Below, piece after piece: positions 9,326 through 21,300 of a stretch of 64,000 nt of DNA. The notes under the pieces are model-generated. The model was not told where the DNA came from. It did not search any database and saw only the letters and a list, made by a program, of their open reading frames with translations. Positions within the stretch are counted from its first letter, which is position 1; every line of letters begins with the position of its first letter. The translations under genes were made by a program, and so were the position numbers. Location of the stretch: the NCBI GenBank assembly GCA_016713585.1, contig JADJOV010000003.1, positions 62,001 through 126,000 on the forward strand, written 5' to 3'. The DNA comes from Bdellovibrionales bacterium. GTDB lineage: Bacteria; Bdellovibrionota; Bdellovibrionia; Bdellovibrionales; Bdellovibrionaceae.

Positions 9326-10119
9326 GGTGTTTACGGCGACAGCGCTTTCTGCCTTTCTGAGCTTTTCTGTTGTGATTGGGATTGTTTTGATCACCCGATC
9401 AACAGATAGGCCGACTGTCGTGAGTACACCCTCTCCTTTTCGGTCCCCTCAAGCGATTGAGCAGGAGGGGGCGCCTCGACAGTCCCCTGAGATGAATAGA
9501 TTTAAGGAAGCGCTACAGAAAAGGGATTGGACCGAGATTCAGTCGCAGTTGAAGAAATCACCAATTGCAGATAAGTTCATGACCCTTCTCAATCAAGAGA
9601 CATTTTCTGGTGAGGATGAACTTCAAGTTTTTAGTCTGATTATTTCCCTGATGGAGGCTGATTATTTGTTGCCAAGGCTAAGGGTTATTTCTGTCAGAGT
9701 TCTTGGTCGTCTTAACCTCAGTCAGAACCAGCAGAAACAAGTTTTGAGAACTTTCGACCTGGCCCCGGTGAGACCCTTCAAGGAAGACCTTCTGCCGCAG
9801 GCATTTCTCTCGACCGTACCTTTTCCAAAAAATATCACCGAGAAACTCAAAAAAGACTTTGCTTCCTCGCCAGGACGAGGCAAGGAAGTACTTTTTCTGA
9901 CGGCAGGAATGAAGGATCTTAGGCAAAAGCGAGCTTTAGAAGTTCTTTCTTTTGTCATTTCCAGGCACAACAAAGGCCTTGAAACCATTTGTGGCGAAGA
10001 GTTTAATCCTAACAATAGAGCCTGATTTGAAAACTGATGAAAAGTATAGATCCATGTTAATGTTTGTTAAAAAGCAGAATGATGAAATTTGGACCGACAT
10101 TAAGGAACTCATCCGATGA
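9309..10119 (+). CDS. Membrane-anchored protein of unknown function in motAB operon (frameshift near the end)
   Basis: I do not recognise this family. It starts at an ATG inside the 3' end of motB (17-base overlap). One hydrophobic helix (about residues 10-29) is followed by a Pro/Ser-rich stretch and an all-helical periplasmic region (FKEALQKRDWTEIQSQL, PRLRVISVRVLGRL). As given, the frame stops at 10025 with NPNNRA. Removing one base in the TTT near 10001 lets it continue through TDEKYRSMLMFVKKQND to a TGA at 10117-10119, which overlaps the next ATG as ATGA. That tight coupling makes the longer form (269 aa) the likely real one. Its position suggests a MotB-associated envelope role. Confidence 0.72.
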
Positions 10120-11375
10120 AAACCTGGACTGTCTTTCTTTTTCTGGCAGCCTTTTTCGCCACTTTGTGGGGGTCTGTTGAGATTTATCTTTATTTGAGGA
10201 CGGCTAAGGTCTCCCATGAAGTTTGCTCTTGGAAGGCGGACGAGCCTTTATTGATCAAAGGGCACCTGTTGCTGAGCTCTCATCAAGATCGAAGTGAAAC
10301 AAGGCTAATTACTTATGATTTAAAACAAGAGCAAATCGATGGGTTTGTTTTTTCTGCCGACTCAAGTCTAAAGTTAGGGGCAAACCAGATTTTGAAACGT
10401 GGTGAAATGCAGAATCTTCGCTGTGATAAACGAGGTTATGACTGCTTCGCTCAAAAGGAGCAGGGTGGATTTTCCGCACTCAATGTGATTTTTGCATCAA
10501 AGAACATGGTGTTGGTTGAAGGCACGGAAATAAACAGGCGGAGCGTGTTTCCAGTTCAGCTTTCTGCGCAGGGGATCAGGGTCAATGATCCCATTAAGTT
10601 TTGTGGGCAAACACCAAGCCCTGAGACCAGTCAGTTTTTTAATATGGCTGGACAGCTTTTTGTTTTTGATTCTTTAACTTCTCGATTGGCGGTCTGGGAT
10701 AAATTAAGATTCTTGGGGTCCTCGACCGCTGCGGCTCCGAGTGAGCCTGATCAAATGTACCTGGTGACAAGTCCATCAGGTCTGATTGAAACGTCATGTG
10801 ACAGGCCGCCAGGAAAAAGTCAGAGTGGCGTGGCACAAAGTGAATCCCTCCTGGTGACCCATACACAGGAGGGCAGCGTTTCGAAGATTTCTTTTTTTCA
10901 AAGCTCGCCCTCGATTTTTCCCAAGCAGACCATTAAATTAGATTACAGCGTCAATCAAATCAAAAGTATTGGTAACGTGCTGGCGGCAGTTTTTATTGAT
11001 CGAGTTTTGAATAAAATCCATGTTTTGGGAACAGAGAATTCGGAGACGGGTCAACTGAATGAGTTTGTGTTTTCGACAATCCCGATGGAGCCCCTCTTTG
11101 AGTTTGCTCGGGCTGGAAACATTCTTGCGAGTCTTTCGGCTCGATATTTTTGGAGAGGGCGTCATCCTCGTCTCCATATTTCCGGGAAATCTTTCAGTCT
11201 GCCCTATTTGCCGGGGCCGTGGCGGGTAAAGAGCATTCCAAAATTCTTTGTCCATGGGGACGAGGGAGAAGAAAAGAAACAGAACACTTTAATTAAGTCT
11301 TACTTTGGCTATTGGGGCTGGCAGGAGGAACAAGATATTGCGATCCTCCCTTTTGCTTGTCAGGATTCCATCTAA
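10116..11375 (+). CDS. Membrane-anchored periplasmic protein of unknown function
   Basis: A 419-residue protein with an N-terminal hydrophobic helix (about 5-25) and a large exported domain. Translation starts in an ATGA overlap with the preceding gene, eight bases after AAGGA. The body alternates short beta segments (LITYDLKQEQIDGFVFS, MVLVEGTEINRRSVF, LFVFDSLTSRLAVWDK, NKIHVLGTENSETGQL), suggesting a propeller-like fold, but no family is recognisable. It contains several Cys residues (CSWKADEP, LRCDKRGYDCF, IKFCGQT, LPFACQ) that could form periplasmic disulfides. It is the last gene of the motAB operon and ends one base from the convergent next gene, with no terminator hairpin visible. Confidence 0.75.
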   Translation: MKTWTVFLFLAAFFATLWGSVEIYLYLRTAKVSHEVCSWKADEPLLIKGHLLLSSHQDRSETRLITYDLKQEQIDGFVFSADSSLKLGANQILKRGEMQNLRCDKRGYDCFAQKEQGGFSALNVIFASKNMVLVEGTEINRRSVFPVQLSAQGIRVNDPIKFCGQTPSPETSQFFNMAGQLFVFDSLTSRLAVWDKLRFLGSSTAAAPSEPDQMYLVTSPSGLIETSCDRPPGKSQSGVAQSESLLVTHTQEGSVSKISFFQSSPSIFPKQTIKLDYSVNQIKSIGNVLAAVFIDRVLNKIHVLGTENSETGQLNEFVFSTIPMEPLFEFARAGNILASLSARYFWRGRHPRLHISGKSFSLPYLPGPWRVKSIPKFFVHGDEGEEKKQNTLIKSYFGYWGWQEEQDIAILPFACQDSI

Positions 11376-11376
11376 A

Positions 11377-11967
11377 CTAGAAATCAGTAAACACAACCCC
11401 TAAGAGGGCAGAAAAACCCTCGTAAGTGACCTGGGTTTCCTTTGCGCCAGTTGAAGAGGCTGAGTTAAAAACCAAACTCGCTTGAGCAAACAAGGAGGTG
11501 GTCAAGGGGAGCTCAACCCCAAAGCGCGGGGCAATGGCAATCAGTGAGGCATTGAACGCATCGACAGATATATTAACTAGATTGATGTTAAGACCCAAAA
11601 ACGGAGTTGATTTCCAAATTCGTCCAACAACCCCCTGGTCTAAGATTGAACGAGCCCCGTTGAAGCCAATTGGATAGTACCGATAGCCAAAACCGAGTTG
11701 TGTCATAGGAAGAATCTTTCCTTCCCCTTGTAGAAGTTCTGAAAAGGAGATCACCACGGCGCCAGAAATTGAATTGAGCCAGAGCAGGTAATTGGTTTCT
11801 ATCAGAGAGACTCCAGATAGACTTTTTGAATACCCATTGGTTGAGAGATTCATGGACGTAAAACCAAAACTGGCATCAAAACTCGACACCAAGTTCCCAC
11901 GAGCACTATTGGATAGCGAAAAAACAAGAAAAATAAAGAAAAAATTGCGAAGTTTGTGGCATTTCAT
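11377..11967 (-). CDS. Small outer-membrane beta-barrel-like protein
   Basis: A 196-residue secreted protein starting at an ATG at 11967. A signal peptide (RNFFFIFLVFSLSNS, then ARG) is followed by alternating hydrophobic/polar strands rich in Gly, Ser and aromatic residues (SFDASFGFTSMNLS, TQLGFGYRYYPIGF, YEGFSALLGVVFTDF), with Phe as the final residue as in many outer-membrane barrels. It is probably an 8-stranded-size barrel. The gene at 11991, divergent from this one, encodes a similar protein, so the pair probably arose by inverted duplication. No Shine-Dalgarno is evident. The function is unknown. Confidence 0.72.
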   Translation of the reverse strand: MKCHKLRNFFFIFLVFSLSNSARGNLVSSFDASFGFTSMNLSTNGYSKSLSGVSLIETNYLLWLNSISGAVVISFSELLQGEGKILPMTQLGFGYRYYPIGFNGARSILDQGVVGRIWKSTPFLGLNINLVNISVDAFNASLIAIAPRFGVELPLTTSLFAQASLVFNSASSTGAKETQVTYEGFSALLGVVFTDF

Positions 11968-11990
11968 CAAAGGAAGGTTATCATATCAGT

Positions 11991-12644
11991 ATGACAATAC
12001 AGGTCCAGTTTTTTTATTTTTGTTTTACGGTATTTGTCCTGATTAGCAGCGACATTTCGAGTGCATCAAGCCCAATGTTCCGCATGAAGGCAGGAAGCTC
12101 TTCTTTGCAAATTTCAGGGGGTTCTGTGATTGACAAACAATCCTTAAACTCAATGATCACGCTTCAGCCCGGAGTTCATTGGGAAATGTCTCAATTCTCT
12201 TCGAGATTGGGGATTCATTATCTTCAGGAGTTAGGCGGACCCTATGGTCTGACAACTGTCTCTGGTATCGGCATCAGTGGCTATTATTATCTCAGGGGTA
12301 TCTCAACCACCTATTCTATTCCTATGGAGGGCACGGTCATTCAGAAATCAATTCCTGGTCCCTTCCTTTACGGCGGGGTCACTCCAATCAATTTCAACGT
12401 GAATAAAATAGACGCGACGAGTTCGTCCCAGAGTTTTTATGCTTCTTCCTTTGTTTTGGATGTGGCAGCCGGAATTGGTTATGATTACACAATATCAAAT
12501 AACATGATTCTCTCTGCGGAACTTCTGATTCGAAATGCAGCAGGCTCTGGGGATTCTGGCGGAGCAAAGGGTAAAGCTGGGGAATCCGGTCTAAGTTATC
12601 GGGGTTTTTCGTTTATGCTTTCCTATGCAACGACATATTATTGA
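11991..12644 (+). CDS. Small outer-membrane beta-barrel-like protein, relative of the divergent gene
   Basis: A 217-residue secreted protein. Its N-terminus is hydrophobic (FYFCFTVFVLISSDIS) and the remainder is made of amphipathic beta strands (SSLQISGGSVIDKQS, GIGISGYYYLRGI, LSYRGFSFMLSYATTYY), ending with aromatic Tyr-Tyr as barrel proteins often do. The arrangement GYYYLRG ... SNNMILSAELLIRNA ... YRGFSFMLSYAT mirrors the divergent protein (GYRYYPIG ... SLFAQASLVFNSA ... YEGFSALLGVVF). The two genes start only 23 bases apart, so their promoters must lie within each other's coding or leader region. AAGGAAGG lies upstream of the start but rather far. It converges with the vWA gene. The function is unknown. 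Confidence 0.72.
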   Translation: MTIQVQFFYFCFTVFVLISSDISSASSPMFRMKAGSSSLQISGGSVIDKQSLNSMITLQPGVHWEMSQFSSRLGIHYLQELGGPYGLTTVSGIGISGYYYLRGISTTYSIPMEGTVIQKSIPGPFLYGGVTPINFNVNKIDATSSSQSFYASSFVLDVAAGIGYDYTISNNMILSAELLIRNAAGSGDSGGAKGKAGESGLSYRGFSFMLSYATTYY

Positions 12645-12670
12645 GCGACGTGCTATTGATTAGGCTGACT

Positions 12671-14113
12671 CTAAGGTTCAGGGCAGGGAAGAACTAACAG
12701 TTCTTTTTTATCTTTGACTTGAACTTTTTCAAAGCTGCAACTGGCGCTTTGATGAATGACATAAAGGCCAGACTTAAGGGCCAGGACCGAGTTTGTTAAG
12801 GCATGGTCGATCAAAGCGTTGTCTTGATCATAGACATACAATCCAGCAACTTCAGGTGAAGTCACTTTGATAACTCCGACGCCAGTAATGTCAACAGGGT
12901 GTTTGCCATTCGGATAAACATAGAAATCGGGAATAAATCGTTCGTAAAAGGGCTCTTTATAGACTCTGAGTTTCCATTTCCCAGTGGGAACCATGATTTT
13001 TTGGTCCGACTTGAACTTTAATACAACTTTGTTGTTTTTATCTAAAATTTGAGCCCGCAAATGTTCTCCGAAATAATTTGCAACAACCTCCCCTTCTCCT
13101 TCAACTCGGAGAGTCACCTTTCGTTTTGGAAGAATCGCAAAAGCTTCGAATTTATAGACCGGGTTCAATCCCACTAAGACTTCATAGGTTCCAGGGTCCA
13201 CTGTCTGGGGAGTCTTTGCATAAAAAACACGATCGAATATTCGTTTTTTACCATCGAGACGGTACAGATAGACAGGGGCATCGGGGTTGGGACTTATGAC
13301 TTTCAAATTTTGCTGTTGCTGACCAAGCTTTTTTGATATCTCAGAGAGGGCATCTGAAAAGCTTTCTTCATCATCAGCGGCATGGACATCGCCAAGGCAA
13401 GATAGTTTTTTAAGCTCATCAGAAGCACCCATAAAGCCTAAGGCCACGACATAGAAAGTGATTTCTAATTTGTCTTTTTTGACCTTTTCAGCTGTTTTAC
13501 AAGGATCGCCCCGCAGGTGTCTTCTCCGTCAGTGACAATGACGATTTTTTTGGGCCCCTTCTTTTCCTTAATCTCATCGACAGTTGCTTCAATGCTCTTA
13601 TGAAGTGGAGTCATTCCCAAGGGCTCCATTTTTTCCAGACTCAATTCGAGTTTGGAAAGGGCTCGATCAGTATACGGAATGGTCAACTGAATATCATCAC
13701 ACTGATGTTTTCTTCGACTTCCGTAAACTCTGACTCCGAGGGAATTTTTCAATTTCCATTGTTTAGAAATAAAGCCCTTCATTAATTTTTCATATAAAAC
13801 ATTTTAGTTTTATTTTTTTCTAACATTTGCCCCATTGATCCCGAACTATCTAGAACTAAACCAATTGTTTGGGATTCATCCAAATCCTGCCCCAGTTCTT
13901 CTATAATTTTGGCCCAGGGTCGGCAGCAACAGTTTCAATTGCGGGCAAGTCTTTCGTTTCGTCTTTTTTGTTGATCTTGATTTGGGGTTCGGCGAGCGCC
14001 ATGCCGGGAATACTGACAAATAAAAATACCATCGGCAAAAAAACACCAAGCAAAGAAATTATTCTAAAGGTCTCTAGATGTCGGTTCCAGGTATTTGAAT
14101 TCATATATTTCAT
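12671..14113 (-). CDS. Secreted von Willebrand factor A domain protein (three frameshifts)
   Basis: It reads as one protein of about 481 residues, broken into 14113-13901, 13907-13785, 13782-13465 and 13497-12671. Restoring one base in each of three homopolymers (T4 at 13907-13910, T5 at 13786-13790, C4 at 13509-13512) gives one frame. The N-terminus is a signal sequence (GVFLPMVFLFVSIPGMALA). The vWA domain follows, with the MIDAS motif LVLDSSGSMGQML (DxSxS), the second metal-binding loop MTPLHKSI, and VTDGEDTCGGDPC. After FYVVALGF come about 220 residues of beta-rich domains with PEGA-like turns (VDPGTYEVLVG, VPTGKWKLRVYKEP). It is the last gene of the large minus-strand operon. It probably binds a protein ligand through its metal site in the periplasm or at the surface. 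Confidence 0.82.
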
Positions 14114-14116
14114 ACT

Positions 14117-15327
14117 TTATTCCCGAGGTTTAAAAGCACTTCCAATAACATCTTTGAAGCGAAATCCAACATACAGATAGACGCCAGACTCAATTTCACT
14201 GTATTTTTGATCTGAAGGGATGACGTAAGCTCCCGTCACTTGCTCTCCTTTGGTTTTTCCAGTAAATTTCAAATCTAAAGTCCTTTGATAAAAATCAAGG
14301 CCAAAGGTCCACCGCTTCAAATAGGGAATTTTTGGAAAGTAACCAGTCGTATCAAGACCAAGCTGAATTTCTTGAAAGCCATTCCCCCCAGAAGACTGTC
14401 CCCGCGAAACACTCCCATCCTGCGCGACCACAGACAGTCCGTAAATCAAATTCAGCCTCAGGGCAGTCAAGCCAAAGGACCAGGTTTTTGTGATCGGCAA
14501 AAGCTCGCCCCGCTCATAAACGAGGGAGGCTCCGAGGGCGGACACGTCAACTTGGGTGCTGAGTATATATTCATCCGAATTGGCCGTCGCGAATTTCTCA
14601 CTTTGGCTTTGCATAAAAAGCTGTCCACGCAGGGTCGAAGATTTTTCTGTTCGGTACATGAGTTTTATTTTTGATTGAGTAAAGGTTCCCGGGACAGGAG
14701 TGTGGAAATAATTGACTATGGGGATTTCCCCACTGAATTCGCCAATTGAGAATCCATAGTTTGGCAAAAACTCCATAAACCATTCAAGCTCAAAGCCAGC
14801 CCGTGGGAATTTAGAAATATTCTTTAGACTATTTGCCTGGTTGGGACTCGAGGAATCGAGTTTAGTATTGCCTTGAAAATACTTAAACTGGAGATAGCCT
14901 GTTTCTTTATTCTTCACTTGAAGAAGTGAAAAGTCAGTGTCATCTGACTTTTTTCCTTTTGGAATTGGATTGAAGACCTTAGGTTTTCCTAGCAGAATGA
15001 CAAAATCGTTATTGATAGGACGTTTTTTTGCCAAAGCAGGGTCGAACTCAATGATCACCTCATTTTTGATTTGGGATTTGAGTCGACCATTGGCCACGAC
15101 CTCAGGATCGTCGTCGTCAACCGGTCTCACAATTAAAAAATTCTGCCCGGGGCCGAGGGTGTCCAGCGAGCGAACTCTAATAAAGTCATCCCCGACAGCA
15201 AGAATTGGCAAGGGTTTGGTTGTTAACTCACCCAAGTTATTGAAAGCAACAGCTCTGCAAGGCAAAGCCGTCAACGCCGCAGAAAAATAAAAAATATTAG
15301 CAGGCAGCGGAAGGCCAATCTACTCAT
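14117..15327 (-). CDS. Outer-membrane beta-barrel protein (one frameshift in signal peptide)
   Basis: About 403 residues. A start at 15327 (or an in-frame ATG at 15339) gives a signal peptide MSRLAFRCLLIFF, continued as YFSAALTALPCRA once a base is restored in the A6 run at 15289-15294; the uncorrected frame runs only from 15274. Residues 25-115 form a small beta domain with GDDFIRVRSLDTLGPGQNF and FVILLGKPKVFNPIPKG. The remaining 270 residues are amphipathic strands with frequent Tyr/Phe/Gly (GYLQFKYFQGNTKL, LPNYGFSIGEFSGEIPI, GVYLYVGFRFKDVIGSAF), consistent with a 14 to 16-strand barrel. It lies 3 bases upstream of the vWA gene and directly downstream of the giant lipoprotein, so it may be their export or anchoring partner (inference). 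Confidence 0.75.
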
Positions 15328-15371
15328 AGACTCAATCATCGGGGATTTAAGTGCGAAAGGCAATCACGCCT

Positions 15372-18300
15372 TTACCAGACTTTGTAGATCCATCCATTTT
15401 TTCGATTTATAGCTAAGGTCAAACCATCATTCGCGAAGGTCACAACTTCGTCCAAGGGGGCGTCGGTTCGAAATGCCTTCACTGTAAAAGCATCGCTCCG
15501 AGTATCGATTGCGAAGACCTCATTAGCGTCCTTGGCGACTCCATACAAGATCTCTGAAGTCGGATTGAAAACCAATTTGCGACCTTCTCCTACGTTGTCG
15601 GTATAAGATGAACTGATATTGTTAACTCCAATAAACGAAAGATTGCCGGTGGTTGGAACACTCACACCATCATCGTTGAGTGCGGCGACGCCCCCTGTTC
15701 CTGGCAGCAGAGCATAAACGCGGTTTTTTGCCGGGTCGACAGCGAGGTCGAGAATTCGATTGTCCTGGGTGACGCCATCAAAAACATTGATTGAAGTGAC
15801 AAAGGTCACGCTGCCGGTCCCCACGGAAGTGATGTCGTAGATATAAATGAGATTGCGATACAGGGCGGGGTCACGAACAGTCACATAGAGTCTTTTGGTT
15901 GTCGGATTGACTGCAATATCGCCGATGCGATCATTCCCTGTCAGCGCGACAATGGTGTTTGCGATGGATCCAGCTCTGTTCCATTTTAAGGTGGCGCCTT
16001 GATCGGCGCTGAAAAAATAATAGGTGTTGCCGCTTAAGACATAGCCTGCAGAGGGTTGGGTTCCTGAGCTTGACACAGTCCCGGGGAGGGGTGCAGTCGA
16101 ACCGGGTGGGGTGATATTCTTAAAAAAGTTGTAGGAGCAAGTTCCAGTGCAAGCATTGCCAGAATTCAAAGACGAAATTGAGCTCAAGCTTGGATTTAAG
16201 GTCACGCCATCGCTTGTGCTTGAGAAGGCGCCTTCGGGGTCTTTGTTTGACGCAACCAAGACATTGTTGAGGCTCGCAAGATTTGATTGGATATAGCTAA
16301 TTTGCTCAGATTTCCGGCCACCGCTCCATGGAAGGATTTCTGTTCCCTGAGTTGTGAATGTTGAAGAATTGTCGACAAAGCTGGCATTCGTAAACTGAAG
16401 ACGCCAAGCAAAATTTCGGACAACGCTGCTTCGAAGATAGCTTCCAGTGAATAAGAGATTATTGTTTGTTGTGGCACCACTTGTCGTGGCCACCCCAACC
16501 GTGGGACCCCAAAGAAGATTCGAGATTGTGGTCCCGGCTCCAATTCTTTCAATCACTGATTGGGAAAAGGTCCACAGTGTTTTGGCAGGGTTAGCGTAGG
16601 TCATACGTTGGGGTAAGGGGACAGTATTTCGAACTTTCACATTCCAGGTCATCTTAGTGTTTGTGACCCTCTCTTGCCCATCGAGAATCTCAGCAACTAA
16701 GGTGTGAAGACCGGGTGAGGTTAACGGCAGAAACGCGTCATCCAGGCCTGGTGTATACGAGTAACTTGCTCCCGCATCAGAGACCAGTTTGCCATCGAGG
16801 TACCAGCGATAGTGTAGGTAGTCGCCATTGGTGTCCGTCGCTGTGACTTGAAAGACCTGGGCTGTTTGTTCCTTGACCAACACATTGGCTTGAGGAGGCC
16901 AATAGCTTGCCAAAACTGGCGTTGCATTGGCAGGGCTCACCGCACTTTTCACTTGGACGCGAAATTGGACCGTTTGATTTTCAAGGGTCGTTCTGTCTTT
17001 CACGTTCAGCTGAAACAAAGGCCAAGTTGTCTGATCCGCGGGGTTGGAAACATAAGGACTTTGTACCGCTGGGACCCCTGCCATCACAAAGGGTTTCCAG
17101 ACCAGAAAGATCCGATGGGTGGTCAGGTTAAGACTATAGATTCCAGAGTTATTGGTGCTACTGACCACACTTGGGTTCGCATAGGATCGAGTTTCCAAAT
17201 AAGGACTACCAACGGATGAACCTGCGACAACCGCCCGAGTTGGCATGGTCACATCTACGAGGTTCCCTCTCGAATTGTTGATAAACAATTCGTACCTGTA
17301 TTCAAGTTGGGAAAAAGCCTGCTGCATCCACCAAACGGCATCAAGAGTGGATGTTGATTTTTTTGGACTTTCAAAGAAAACGGGGGCAACAACCTTGAGC
17401 TGCACAGGAATTTGAACGACCTGTGGGGGGAGGCTTACTCCTTGAATATCTTCATCCCCATTGTCAGTTAAATAAAAATAGACCAAGTGTTTGCCAATAT
17501 GTTTTTTCTGAGGACACCATCTGAAGTAATACAAATAACTTCGAAGTGTAGAATCGAGAGCACAAAGGGAGGCGTTTGAATAATTCCAGCTGACAGTGCC
17601 AACACAACCTTTTAAATTTGGATCATTCGGGGGGCCGCCTGACTGTTGATACCTGACGAACTGGGGCACCTTTCTTGACGTCAAGACCCCGCCTGATTGA
17701 CAAGCGGAGACGCTGCTATTTCCGCTATAGGGAAAATCAAAAGTCGAAAGGACAAGGGGCCATCCCGTTTGGTCTGCTGCACAGTCAAACTCTCCTGGGG
17801 TGGAGCACATCGAGAGTTTACTATGGAAAGTCGTATTGGGTGGGTTGGGTCGATAGGGAAAATTGGCATTGGTGGCAAAGTCTGTATCTTTGACATAGAT
17901 TTGGGTATCGTTGTACAGATCAGCATTAACTGTCAAAGTCGCGAGGGACGTATGATTTGAGGGGAGGTTGTTAATGTTTCGAGTTTTTATTTTATAATAC
18001 CCGACGGCGCATTGTCTTGGTGAATCTGGAGAGCCTGCGTCACAGGCGTTAATCTTGAAAACAACTCCGTTCGTGTAGGCAAAACGTTTGGCATCTTTAT
18101 CCTTGGGTGTCCATTTGATTTGGGCTGTTGTTTTGCTGCCCCAGCCTCCTGGATCTGGTACAGTTGACCCGACCAGCTCAACCACAGCCCCACTAGGAAC
18201 CCCAAGGCTTTTCCACTGACTGAGGGGGCTCCAGAAAACAAGAACATCCTGAAGAACAGGGGCGATAAGGTTTTGGTATCCGAACCTTTATCAGGGTCAG

Positions 18301-21300
18301 TCATATAAATTCGATATTTGGTTTCGACCCCTTCAATAAAATCACCCAAATAGAGAGCACCATTTTCAGTGTTGTTTGCAATCGGCAAAAAATTGCTATC
18401 AACGTGCACCGGGGGATCATTGAGTTCCACAACTTTGACATTTGTGGGCTGACTTCTCACGTTTGTATTTAATGGAAAATTCAATCCATGATCGTCGGCA
18501 ATCAAATCAAACGTAAATGCTTTTGCGACATCGGCGAGGACTGGCTTGTAACGCAAAAAGCATGAGGCTGTTTCAAAATAGGTTCCGGTCGTATTACTGC
18601 AGGGGGTGCAAGCAGGACTGCTGATATCGGCCATATTATCGCCAGGCTCCCGACACAGGAGATAACTGCCAGACGGGGTGTTGCCCAAAAATGTATTTGT
18701 GAAGGTATGCCGATCCAGGGGATCATTTGGACTCGAGGGATCATTTCGGTTGTCAGTGACTTTGATTTCGAAATCGAGAAGGGCTTGACCCTCGGTGACT
18801 TTGACGCTGGTCGCATTAAGAAAAGAAGGCTCGTAGTTGGTGTCGGCCCAACTGTAGCAGGATTCGGCATTGGTGGCAGGAATGGTTGCGGGGTTGATAT
18901 GGTTCACTCGCCGAACGGGAAGGCTGGCACTGGCTATACCTGGGTTCAATGGAACATCATAGGCAACGGTAAATTGAGTGAGGTCTGCGGTTTTAATGAC
19001 GCTTCCTTGTGCAATGGTTTGAAGCGTGGAGGTGTCCGTTCGACTCGCTTGAACTAGCCCTTCGAGTTCGAGGTCAGCTGAATTTGTGAGTTGAACGCCG
19101 GCAGGGCCACCACTTATAAACGTCAAAGGTGTATTGATTGGAATCACAGAGGAATCTGCGAGCTCTCGATTCCAGCAAAAGCGATCGACCCCCATGGTAA
19201 GGCCCTGTTGAAGATCCCGGGCAAGGGTGTAGTTATTGACATCTCTGAGTGGATAGAGGTTATTCACAGTCAAGGCGGGTCCTGGCCAAGTTGCAGAGGG
19301 AATCACAGAGACCGTCCCCGTATTTGCGGTGATCAGTTTTCGACTGACCCGAATTCCCGTCTGTGCGGTTTGGCCCACAATGAATTTAACATTATCCATG
19401 GTGACATAGCGAACCGTATCTGTGCCGTCCAGGAGCTCGCTGGTGCCAAGCTCTGAGCCAGCAGGAAGGGTTTCTGCAATGGCGCCACTTGATCGAGTGA
19501 CATTGACAGTTCCACCGCCAGTGAGGATCGTCGGGTTTGTAACTACTCCAGATGAAAAGGACGCTGGAACAGCAGAGATCCAACGATTGAGTTTTCCAAC
19601 AGCGGCATCCCTATTGTAGGCCTTAACTGGAACCATCACGGCAAGATCACTTTTTTTCATCACAAGTGTTTGTGCGACTTCATATTGGATTCGAGAGGGT
19701 AAGGGTGAAGTCTTAAAGATCGTTCCTGCCGCAATCGTGATATCAGTCGTATGCATTCCATTCCGGCTGAGGACGACGGCACCAGCCAGGGGCCGACTGA
19801 ACCAGGCGTTATAAGCAGCCGACGAGGGCCCAGCAAGACTTTTCGGAAATCGAGTCACCCAAGTAGTTGGGTCATAATAGCTTTTACTGAAAACAAGATT
19901 TGTCGATGACGCATCTGTCATTGTGAGCAAGGGCATGACTGATGGATCCATATTTGAAATCTGGGGCCAGGGGGAGGTGTCGTCATCGTCATTTCCTGTG
20001 AATTGATCAAGGTAATTAGTTTGGTTATCAGAGAGAGTGCTATCTATCTTTCTAGAGACCAAGCAGGGTTTGACGTTTCGATCCTCAGAGGTCAGGGTTA
20101 TTGGAAGGGGGTGCTCAGGCGAAGGAATTGCAGTGATTCCGCCATGATCATCTTTTAGCGTTAAAGTGATCGTTCCTGTCCGAGGGGTGTTATGAGGTTT
20201 CCATTCAAAACAAAAATAGGATACTTCGGGTGAGGATGCTGGGCAGCCCATGGCTTCTGTGACCACGAGCAAGTCATCTTTCAGGGAGCCTCCAAAGCTT
20301 GTGCTAACAACGTCAGGAATTTGACTTCGAATTCCAGCTTGGGTTTGGTTGTCAGGATCGCGGACTTCAATTTTAAAGCGAAAAGCCCCAACGCCATCTG
20401 GATCGGCATTCGCGCAGTAGTCCCACTCGTGGGCGACACTCCCGGGGATTAACGGTTGAATTGGAGAACCATTGACCAGGGTAATCTCAGGGGGAAGATT
20501 TATGTCTTCGATGATCACACTGAGGGGGACGGTCGTAGAGCCCATTTTTCCGTCGGTCAGAGTGACTTCGACGTAGGCGAATCGTCTTTTTGCGTCCATG
20601 TTATTTGGCGTGAATTTCAATTCAATTTCAGAGGATCCGCTAATACTTACCTTTCGGGTGGTATCATCAGTGGACTGGTCATTCACTTTTATTCGCGCGC
20701 TCGTCGCCTTATCCGAAACAGTGAATACAACAGGGTCTTTATCAAAATCAATGGCCTTGATTTTACAGGTCCATTCCTGCCACTCCTTCGTTGTCATGCC
20801 ACAGGTGGACTCAACAATAGGACTTCGGTTAAAATCCGCGACTTCAATATCCCAATTGAATTCCTGGGGAGTTCCTCCATCAGTGAGAATAAGCTTCAAT
20901 GGGTAAGTTTCGGTGCGAGCCGAATCGTAATCAGGGGTCCACTTAATGAGTTCTTTTTCTTTTGAGTAGAGCTTGCCGTCAAGGGACCAGCGAAAAACCA
21001 GAAAGTCGGCCTCAGGATCCATCGATCGGGCTTTAACAACAAGCTCAACAGACTCCTGGGCAGGGACATTGCGATTCGTTGCTGTGGAATTTGATTCATC
21101 AAGGGTCGGTGTTTGGTTTTCATTATTAAATACAAAAGGATTAATTTTAAAAAAATCTTGACTGGATGAAAAGCTAAACCCGTTGGCGTCGGCAAAAGCC
21201 AAAAAAGTGGCGTCTCTGCCAATGTAGTTTTTCATAAACTTAATCCACTGTTTAATGGTCATGTCTTCGCGTTTGATATCAAATTCATTCTTTGCCCGCG

